From Eublepharis macularius (taxonomy: Eukaryota > Chordata > Lepidosauria > Squamata > Eublepharidae), in contig NC_072796.1 in NCBI RefSeq assembly GCF_028583425.1, positions 141,369,464-141,433,463 of the forward strand: DNA of 64,000 nucleotides, given 5' to 3'. The translations under genes were made by a program, and so were the position numbers. This document shows positions 60,701-64,000 of the stretch, piece after piece. The notes beneath the pieces are model-generated. The model saw nothing but the letters and a program-made list of their open reading frames with translations. It was not told the DNA's origin and made no database searches. Each line of letters starts with the position of its first letter. The stretch's first letter is position 1.

Positions 60701-63150
60701 ACATCACGGCGTTTCCTTGGCAGACTTTTTACGGGGTGGTTTGCCATTGCCTTCCCTGGTCATCTACACCTTACCCCCAGGAAACTGGGTACTCAATTTA
60801 CCGACCTCGGAAGGATGGAAGGCTGAGTCAACCTTGAGCCGGCTACCTGAACCCGGCTTCCGCCGGGATCGAACTCAGGTCGTGAGCAGAGCTTGGACTG
60901 CAGTACTGCCGCTTACCACTCTGCGCCACGGGGCTGCTTAGTCCCCACATATCTGGTAAGATTCTTCTCACTGCTTGAAAGACATTGCTGATGAAACTTG
61001 GCTTGGTGTAAGTCACTCATCCCCTGATACGCCCCTCATTCCGAGGGTCTGTTACGGCCACGAATACGCTCGCAGGCCCAAACACACGGAAAGGAGCCAA
61101 GTTCCCTCCAGCTGGAGAAATCTGGCCTGCATTTGGGAGCCACGCCCTCCGCAGACATGGCCTACCAGAAGGAGAGGGTGTAGTCGCCCACAAAGGTCTC
61201 GCTCTCCCGCACCAGGAAAGTGCCATCCTTGCCCCCTGTCTCCGTGCAGTATTCGTGCAGCAGCTTCTCGGCAATCTGGCGCCCATCGCGGCCACCACCC
61301 AGCTTGCCGTGGAACCATTTCTCACTGAAGTGCAGCTCGTTGTTGTTGAACTCCTAATCATTCCATGGGGTAAAAGCAGAAAAGTATGAAATGGAGAGGG
61401 GAAGAAGGTGGGAAAGATCCAGCATGGATTCAAAGAGCAAGGAAAAAAAGAGGAACTCGGTGGGATTCATACGCAAGTTCTGGGTGGCTTTTCAGTCTTT
61501 GTGGAAGAGTTTTCAGCCATAAACAATGACACATCTCACCAGCCACTGGGTACGAAGAATGTGCACATTGCCAGAACAGAATGGGAGTGGATCCCACGGT
61601 TAGCTGCCCCATTTGCCACGAGACTCACTTGAAACTGATGAATGGGTTACTTACCTCACATCACTATGAAACTGAGCAATGAGCCAGCAAGTTTTCCCAG
61701 TTCAAGTCTCAATTCCACCCTGAACCAGTAAGGTGGCTTTTGGCCAGCCACAATCTCACAGCTTCAGTCCCCCAGCTTCAATATGGGCATCATAATATTG
61801 GTCTACCTTACAGGGTTAGAATAATAGAATCATAGCCATGGAAGGTACCTCTGGGGTCATCTAGTCCAACCCCCTGCACAACGCAGGAAATTCACAAATA
61901 CCCCATACCCCCACTGACCCCTGCTCCATGCCAACTGGCCTGGAGAAAAATGCTTCCTGATCCCAAAGTGGTGATTGTCATTATCCTGGACGTGTCCCTG
62001 GGGTTGTTGGGTTATTTGTTTGTTTGTTTGTTTGTTTGAAGCTATATGCTGTCTGTGAGCACCCATGCCCAAGGTGGTTCCAAACATGATAAAACAAATA
62101 CATAATAAAATAAATTCATAAAAACAATTTCTACAACCAAAGACCCAAGATCAAACCTAAAACCAAACACCACCCAAACGTAAGAACAACAGCAACAGCA
62201 AAGACCGCAACCAATCAAGCACCATAATGAAAATGAACAGAGGAATTAATCTCTGGTCAAAACCTTGATGAAATAAATGTTGGATGATACAGGATGAGGC
62301 GAAGTGAGAGCAGAAAGGTGTTCCCAAGTCATGTCTTTCATGGCCACCTGACTTCATATGGAGCAAGGAAGACCACAAACAACAACAACATATTCGATTT
62401 ATATGCCGCCCTTCAGGACAACTTAATGCCCACTCAGAGCGGTTTACAAAGTATGTCATTATTATCCCCACAACAACAATCACCCTGTGAGGTGGGTGGG
62501 GCTGAGAGAGCTCCGAGAGAGCTGTGACTGACCCAAGGTCACCCAGCTGGCTTCAAGTGGAGGACTCTAACCAGGTTCTCCAGATTAGAGTCCCACACTC
62601 TTAACCACTACACCAAACCGGCTCAGCATCCTGGCAATTTGCTTTGGACTCTCTGAGAGGGCTACGTAAATACGAAGGAGTAGATCAGAGATCCACTAAC
62701 AGATGAAAATCATTTGAGCCGTTCGGAACTTCTTTTGGGCATCCAAAAGCCAAATCTTGCATGTCGCAGAAACACACAGAAGCAGCTCAAGATGCGCTGG
62801 GGGCCCCAAGACGTGCCTTTTCTAAGCCTTTTCCTCACAGCTTCAATGCCTCTACCAAATACGGGAGATACTAACTGGTTTCCTCCTATTCAGCAATTCT
62901 ATGGACCACTTCAATTATCCGCTCTTTTGCTCCTCAAGATTCAAAAATGTGTGTGGTCTTCCCCGTCCTTTGGTTTCCGTGAAATTTCAGTACGGGGCCT
63001 TATTAAGAACAGCAGCCTTCAACCTCCCCACAAGAAACGCACCTCTTTCTGTTCCGGTTCTTCCTCGTCTTCATTGGACTGGTAGCGCGAGGTCTCCTCT
63101 GAGTAATAGATCTTGTGGCTTGTCAGAACAAAGTAGTGTGGGCTCCAGGT
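24730..63150 (-). CDS. PLCG1-like: phospholipase C gamma paralogue (3' 18 exons, 5' end outside window)
   Basis: Exons, 5' to 3': 63150-63043, 61353-61166, 57203-57003, 54635-54516, 53024-52841, 51347-51270, 49387-49284, 47588-47492, 45513-45456, 38314-38151, 37543-37447, 36757-36533, 34119-33971, 33848-33734, 30122-29961, 27618-27530, 25657-25473, 24781-24730. All are GT..AG, phases agree, 2376 nt, 791 residues. Domains by visible residue: X/Y linker with first half of split PH (1-45), nSH2 with FLVRES (82-87), cSH2 with FLVRKR (about 190-195), regulatory tyrosines (271, 275, 283), SH3 (294-350), second half of split PH (375-432), catalytic Y half (about 440-560), C2 (about 585-715), coiled basic tail (716-791). 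Known for the family: hydrolyses PIP2 to IP3 and DAG at the membrane after Tyr phosphorylation. The SH2/SH3/linker part is PLCG1-like and the short tail PLCG2-like. Inference: a third PLC-gamma paralogue. Confidence 0.92.
24950..25095 (-). mobile_element. CR1-type LINE remnant
   Basis: ccagatcccttttaaagcta, then gtggcagcgagttccacaag on the + strand: the CR1 3' region seen from the opposite strand. In the last PLC-gamma intron. Confidence 0.5.
25473..25657 (-). CDS. PLCG1-like: PLC-gamma exon: C-terminal coiled tail
   Basis: It encodes [30 protein letters not shown], then [31 protein letters not shown] parallels PLCG2's EELYSSCRQLR; RYQQ is also found in the PLCG1 tail. Heptad-like and highly charged. 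Confidence 0.93.
25789..26614. mobile_element. composite DNA element with 8-bp target-site duplication
   Basis: A 568-bp inverted-repeat element (25789-26356, arms starting gtgtcaggatcagaatgctc) is joined directly to a hAT MITE (26357-26614). The block as a whole is flanked by identical 8-mers tgtcaccc at 25781-25788 and 26615-26622. Confidence 0.7.
26357..26614. mobile_element. hAT-type MITE, copy 2
   Basis: Termini CAGGGCTTTTTTTCT / AGAAAAAGCCCTG and the same GC-rich internal palindrome as 1153-1451 and 55253-55572. Confidence 0.8.
27268..27508 (-). mobile_element. tRNA-derived SINE (family A)
   Basis: Head gccggtttggtggagtggtt on the minus strand with A and B boxes, tail ending gatttatataccaccctt on +. 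Same family as the expanded copy at 39781. Confidence 0.85.
27530..27618 (-). CDS. PLCG1-like: PLC-gamma exon: C2 last strands
   Basis: It encodes [20 protein letters not shown], then [10 protein letters not shown]. Matches PLCG1 [19 protein letters not shown]. Acceptor tgcctacag, donor AAG|gtaagc. Confidence 0.95.
27925..28167. mobile_element. fold-back MITE (second family)
   Basis: Arms cttgtcagcttccctcaagt are repeated inverted around a short centre. Second copy at 45909-46106. Confidence 0.7.
28786..28920 (-). mobile_element. SINE tail fragment
   Basis: tgacccctgctagggttttc and agaggtggttcgccattccc match, inverted, the tail shared by the 5S-derived SINEs. The 5S-like head is missing. 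Confidence 0.4.
28983..29255. mobile_element. fold-back element with repeated core
   Basis: Both outer arms present; the central cgtcagatgcatcg core is duplicated. Confidence 0.7.
29386..29523 (-). mobile_element. 5S rRNA-derived SINE
   Basis: Reverse complement reads gaagctaagcagggtcagtg then cttggatgggagaccacc, 5S-like, with the shared tail. Confidence 0.75.
29961..30122 (-). CDS. PLCG1-like: PLC-gamma exon: C2 second part
   Basis: It encodes [40 protein letters not shown] and [15 protein letters not shown] residue is added before DNGLNP as in PLCG2. Confidence 0.97.
30285..30530. mobile_element. fold-back element
   Basis: Near-complete copy: gttagccgtgttagtctgta, both arms and two cores. 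Confidence 0.75.
30838..31128. mobile_element. fold-back MITE (third family)
   Basis: Inverted arms cgctcaagtgtagggagatg and catctccctacacttgagcg type at the ends; inner inverted segments cctctctacagagcca / tggctctgtagagagg. Confidence 0.6.
31690..32190 (+). mobile_element. probable solo LTR
   Basis: TATA-like ctctataagaag at 32021-32032, AATAAA at 32135-32140, then a short GC-containing end: LTR-like spacing of promoter and poly(A) signal. No gag or pol nearby, edges and target duplication not resolved. Confidence 0.35.
32651..32905 (-). mobile_element. tRNA-derived SINE (family A)
   Basis: Starts with an acaacaac microsatellite, ends caccaaactggctc; internal B box in minus orientation. 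Confidence 0.85.
33150..33640 (-). mobile_element. L2-like LINE 3' end
   Basis: ATTT-repeat tail, then a minus-strand frame (33637-33410) with [20 protein letters not shown] and an AFG end, the typical L2-type C-terminus. A fragment of the fold-back family abuts at 33011-33149. Confidence 0.65.
33734..33848 (-). CDS. PLCG1-like: PLC-gamma exon: C2 first part
   Basis: It encodes [20 protein letters not shown], then [26 protein letters not shown] is the C2 opening strand of both PLC-gammas. Confidence 0.96.
33971..34119 (-). CDS. PLCG1-like: PLC-gamma exon: end of barrel to C2
   Basis: It encodes [20 protein letters not shown], then [25 protein letters not shown] is typical of the end of the barrel. 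Confidence 0.96.
34775..34945. repeat. long inverted repeat
   Basis: Arms gaagtagaagaatcatgccg and cggcgtgattcatcttctac, continuing through aataggaagtgaagacca on both sides of a short AT-rich centre. Likely a MITE. Confidence 0.6.
35657..35838 (+). mobile_element. tRNA-derived SINE (family B)
   Basis: gtgtggtgtagtggtcggag (A box) and caggttcgaatccctactct (B box GGTTCGAATCC, perfect consensus), then a squamate-type SINE body. Confidence 0.75.
36533..36757 (-). CDS. PLCG1-like: PLC-gamma exon: catalytic Y box core
   Basis: It encodes [60 protein letters not shown] and ALNFQTP. The substrate-binding [15 protein letters not shown] segment is intact, so the Y half looks catalytically competent. 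Confidence 0.97.
37447..37543 (-). CDS. PLCG1-like: PLC-gamma exon: start of catalytic Y half
   Basis: It encodes [20 protein letters not shown], then CRPVPFDEE, nearly identical to PLCG1. Confidence 0.96.
38151..38314 (-). CDS. PLCG1-like: PLC-gamma exon: split-PH second half
   Basis: It encodes [20 protein letters not shown], then [20 protein letters not shown], aligning with PLCG1's LFVFSISMASVAHWSLDVAADSQEELQDWVKKIR region. Confidence 0.95.
38528..38640 (+). mobile_element. MIR-like SINE fragment
   Basis: tagcatttacctagcactt, actttacatacactgtcctg and aacccttacaaccctg follow the order of the MIR 3' region. Old and short. Confidence 0.4.
39781..43743 (+). repeat. SINE expanded into a 43-copy tandem array (89-bp unit)
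   Basis: The sequence opens with a normal family-A SINE head (gccagtttggtgtagtggtg) and closes with the normal SINE tail (43600-43743, ending at gggcggtatataaatcaaat). Between them the inner segment, from ttaagagc to cagtcac, is repeated every 89 bp. Unit starts run from 39802 to 43539, which is 42 periods minus one base; the lost base is near 42246. Each unit carries a B-box-like ggtttgattcc; only the first has the A box. It lies in the 7.1-kb PLC-gamma intron between exons 45456 and 38314. Variation is confined to a few diagnostic positions. Confidence 0.95.
44764..45185. mobile_element. fold-back element interrupted by a SINE
   Basis: Left half gtagccgtgttagtctgtct ends at about 44823; right half resumes gtgagctgtggctcgtgaaa at about 45100. 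The insert is a family-A SINE. Confidence 0.7.
44824..45090 (-). mobile_element. tRNA-derived SINE (family A)
   Basis: acaacaac microsatellite start, tail then head ending catcaaactggctc. Inserted in the fold-back element above. Confidence 0.82.
45456..45513 (-). CDS. PLCG1-like: PLC-gamma exon: start of split-PH second half
   Basis: It encodes [19 protein letters not shown]. The phase requires the acceptor to be read as ctgcagag|AAC; using the earlier AG gives a stop. Followed by a 7.1-kb intron that carries the SINE-derived array. Confidence 0.9.
45909..46106. mobile_element. fold-back MITE (second family)
   Basis: Termini cagggccaagctacaagtga and its inverted partner; arms cttccctcaagttttgatgg on both sides. 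Confidence 0.7.
47186..47398 (+). mobile_element. 5S rRNA-derived SINE
   Basis: cagatctcagaagctaagcg and ttggttaataattggatgga followed by the shared tail. Confidence 0.82.
47492..47588 (-). CDS. PLCG1-like: PLC-gamma exon: SH3, second part
   Basis: It encodes [20 protein letters not shown], matching PLCG1's [20 protein letters not shown], followed by an acidic linker. Confidence 0.96.
48330..48727. mobile_element. fold-back element with one arm amplified
   Basis: The left arm segment aactttattgtagcataagc plus tttcgagaaccacagctctc recurs five times at about 62 bp before the single right arm. Confidence 0.75.
49284..49387 (-). CDS. PLCG1-like: PLC-gamma exon: SH3, first part
   Basis: It encodes [20 protein letters not shown], then [20 protein letters not shown] is the canonical SH3 start. 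Confidence 0.95.
49788..49998. mobile_element. fold-back element, best complete copy
   Basis: gaggagttagccgtgttagt, left arm, centre, right arm, ctactggactctttttgatc. Flanked by direct repeats gatcattcaaacaga (49772) and gatcatgcaaacaga (49993). Confidence 0.75.
50385..50560 (+). mobile_element. tRNA-derived SINE fragment
   Basis: ctttgcatgccaaaggtccc then gggttcaatgccctggcagg, tRNA-like B-box region, same family as the split copy at 1130. Confidence 0.5.
50573..50958 (-). mobile_element. CR1 LINE 3' end
   Basis: cacagaatcctagagttgga, gaccatctagtccaacccct, then LINE codons ([13 protein letters not shown]: cctcaacctcctcttctcca). More decayed than 7936-8570. Confidence 0.8.
51270..51347 (-). 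CDS. PLCG1-like: PLC-gamma exon: regulatory tyrosine linker
   Basis: It encodes [20 protein letters not shown]. Three tyrosines (visible 271, 275, 283) sit with the exact spacing of PLCG1 Y771, Y775 and Y783. Y783 is the activating site; its context FYVEAN is unchanged. PLCG2's different linker is not present. Confidence 0.95.
52841..53024 (-). CDS. PLCG1-like: PLC-gamma exon: C-terminal SH2, second part
   Basis: It encodes [40 protein letters not shown] and [16 protein letters not shown]. The [10 protein letters not shown] loop is one residue longer than PLCG1's LGNSEFDSL and resembles PLCG2's length there. Confidence 0.96.
53524..53649. repeat. near-perfect 57-bp inverted repeat
   Basis: 53524-53580 and 53593-53649 are reverse complements with a single mismatch (t at the cgtttc / cgcttc position), around a 12-nt loop. 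Arms start gggccgattccagatgacta. Probably a MITE with reduced centre. Confidence 0.9.
53660..54330 (+). mobile_element. non-LTR retrotransposon ORF2 C-terminal remnant
   Basis: Broken + frames read [14 protein letters not shown], then after a shift [20 protein letters not shown], a reverse-transcriptase zinc-knuckle-like end, then [12 protein letters not shown]. Frameshifted and non-coding now. Confidence 0.55.
54516..54635 (-). CDS. PLCG1-like: PLC-gamma exon: C-terminal SH2, first part
   Basis: It encodes [20 protein letters not shown], then [19 protein letters not shown]. The autoinhibitory and phosphotyrosine-binding Arg of FLVRKR is kept. Confidence 0.96.
55042..55172. mobile_element. 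fold-back element, left half
   Basis: agagtccagtagcaccttta, aagcttttgagaatcacagc with duplicated core. Confidence 0.65.
55253..55572. mobile_element. hAT-type MITE, copy 3
   Basis: CAGGGCTTTTTTTC .. GAAAAAAAGCCCTG type termini; flanking 8-mers actggaag and actggagg (7 of 8). Same family as 1153 and 26357. Confidence 0.82.
56474..56723 (-). mobile_element. tRNA-derived SINE (family A)
   Basis: Tail gatttgtataccgccctt, head ending caccaaactggc. Confidence 0.85.
57003..57203 (-). CDS. PLCG1-like: PLC-gamma exon: N-terminal SH2, second part
   Basis: It encodes [39 protein letters not shown] and NAHESKE. RIHSRQ is PLCG1-like. Confidence 0.96.
57786..58262. mobile_element. nested pair of family-A SINEs in opposite orientation
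   Basis: A minus-strand copy (57786-57991 and 58218-58262) is split by a plus-strand copy (about 57992-58217) that lacks the first part of its head. Confidence 0.75.
58776..59336 (-). mobile_element. 5'-truncated L1-type LINE with perfect target duplication
   Basis: Minus frame reads [40 protein letters not shown] and [10 protein letters not shown], an L1 ORF2 C-terminus, ending in an A-rich 3' tail at 58776. The 21 bp at 58755-58775 recur exactly at 59337-59357. Confidence 0.9.
59765..59935. mobile_element. fold-back element, right half
   Basis: gcatctgatgaagagagctg twice, then ttggttagtcttaaaggggc and ctactggactctttactat. Confidence 0.65.
60641..60937 (-). mobile_element. Sauria-type SINE (tRNA head, Bov-B-like tail)
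   Basis: Minus strand head agccccgtggcgcagagtgg (A box) and gagttcgatcccggcggaag (B box); the other end has the aaggtaaaggaagtcccctg tail typical of Bov-B-mobilised squamate SINEs. Nearly full length. Confidence 0.85.
61166..61353 (-). CDS. PLCG1-like: PLC-gamma exon: N-terminal SH2, first part
   Basis: It encodes [20 protein letters not shown], then [20 protein letters not shown]. The FLVRES arginine that binds phosphotyrosine is present. PLCG1-type GRDGR loop. Confidence 0.96.
61821..61990 (-). mobile_element. CR1-type LINE 3' fragment
   Basis: agaatcatagccatggaagg, gtcatctagtccaaccccct and cgcaggaaattcacaa. Confidence 0.65.
62380..62624 (-). mobile_element. tRNA-derived SINE (family A)
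   Basis: acaacaacatattcgattta start, head ending caccaaaccggctc. Confidence 0.85.
63043..63150 (-). CDS. PLCG1-like: PLC-gamma exon: end of first split-PH half
   Basis: 36 codons, phase 0 to 0. It encodes [20 protein letters not shown] and an acidic [11 protein letters not shown], nearly matching PLCG1's [19 protein letters not shown] and NEDEEEP. The next exon upstream is not seen before 64000. Confidence 0.93.
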
Positions 63151-64000
63151 CTGCCAAAGAGAAAAGAAGCGTCAAAATATGTGGTGGACAGAAGGGCTTC
63201 TCAGAATAATGTTTTTAAATGTGTAAAACAAAATTCATAGGATTACAAAGGAACAAATTATATAGAAATACAGTTATCGATCCCCCCCCCCATCCAAGTT
63301 CATGGACCCCCTGAAATCTATCCACGGACCCCAGGTTAAGAGCCCCTGCTCTAAAGGATATCCTCCAGAGGTTTAATATACGTGTTAAACAGAATGGATG
63401 ACAAGAGAGTCCTGCACAAAAGAAGAAGAGCCCCTGGGATGGGCGGTATATAAATTGAATAAATAAATAAGTTCCTAAAATAGGTGCAGCTATCCATGAA
63501 CACTGACTTTCAATTCTGGTCAGTCAAATAAACCTGAACTTACACTGAAATCAAGTCAGGCAGGGGTTTCTGGCTGGACAGCGAGAGAATTCAGATTGCC
63601 AGAGAATGGGCACAGAACTCCAGGAGTCCACCATGAAGCTCCTTCTCATACGGCTGGTCCCAACATGCAACTAACAGGTGGGTAAGGGGTCACAGCTGCT
63701 CTTAAGTGTGTTGACGGAAGCTCAGCCCTCAGGGCTGTACTAGACCGGGTGTCAACAGATGATCTCAGTTGTGCCCTCGGAGGCCCACCCTTCCCACACC
63801 TGCTTGGAATCCAAGTTCTCAGGGTGGTTCCAAGATGTTGTGGTTGCATCTAGGTGCTGGGCAAGTTGCCACATACCCCGGGGCTCTGGCCAGAAGAGGA
63901 GCGGCAACTTATCACAACCGGCCTTTATGACTAAAATTGCGCAGGGTAGCATCCAAACCAGGCGAGGAAAAGAATATTTTTATAACCGTATTTTTCCTGA
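63151..64000. other. intron of the PLC-gamma gene, right edge
   Basis: No exon recognised: the segment that should precede the 63150 exon (family motif like LYLEDPV) is not found. A LINE 3' tail (gggcggtatataaattgaat, AAAT repeats) lies at 63435-63472. Confidence 0.5.

Noticed and set aside
60850..60937. Possible tRNA gene on the minus strand
   Set aside because: A and B boxes are present, but the sequence continues into a full SINE body with a Bov-B-like tail and has no complete tRNA cloverleaf end.
24730..63150. Simple assignment as the true PLCG1 or PLCG2 gene
   Set aside because: The tail lacks the PLCG1 C-terminus while the tyrosine linker and SH3 are not PLCG2-like, so I kept it as a paralogue pending a tree.

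Overview
The window is vertebrate nuclear DNA, most likely from a squamate reptile (lizard). It holds two multi-exon, intron-rich genes with GT..AG splice sites. The introns and spacer are full of CR1, L2-like and L1-like LINE ends, several tRNA-derived SINE families (one with a Bov-B-like, Sauria-SINE-type tail), 5S-rRNA-derived SINEs, hAT-type MITEs and fold-back elements. The squamate call rests on this repeat mix and is an inference.

Left part, + strand, 697-19076: the 3' fourteen exons of a CYLD-like lysine-63/Met1 deubiquitinase. I can follow 665 residues to a stop. They run from the end of the first CAP-Gly domain, through a divergent second CAP-Gly region and a clear third CAP-Gly, to a complete USP catalytic domain with an inserted zinc B-box. 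By recall it is only about half identical to mammalian CYLD in the catalytic domain, and the NEMO/TRAF2-binding linker is largely missing, so it looks like a CYLD paralogue rather than CYLD itself. The 5' exons lie left of the window.

Middle, 19077-24729: convergent spacer holding the likely CYLD-like 3' UTR and the PLC-gamma 3' UTR. At 23157-23375 there are two small coding-looking segments with good splice sites, a stop and tandem AATAAA signals. They could be the 3' end of an unidentified third gene.

Right part, - strand, 63150 down to 24730: the 3' eighteen exons of a phospholipase C gamma, 791 residues to the stop. The order is second half-X/Y linker, nSH2, cSH2, regulatory tyrosines, SH3, second half of the split PH domain, Y half of the catalytic barrel, C2 and a charged coiled tail. 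The SH2/SH3/linker part resembles PLCG1, while the C-terminal tail is short and resembles PLCG2. This suggests a third PLC-gamma paralogue. The upstream exons (N-terminal PH, EF hands, X half) lie right of the window.

The two genes are tail to tail. Both families act downstream of antigen and innate immune receptors: PLC-gamma makes IP3 and DAG, and CYLD trims K63/M1 ubiquitin in NF-kB signalling. Functional coupling is only inferred. The most unusual DNA structure is one tRNA-derived SINE in a PLC-gamma intron (39781-43743) whose inner 89 bp is tandemly amplified to 43 copies, with 3-unit and 17-unit higher-order duplications. Each copy keeps a Pol III B-box-like motif.
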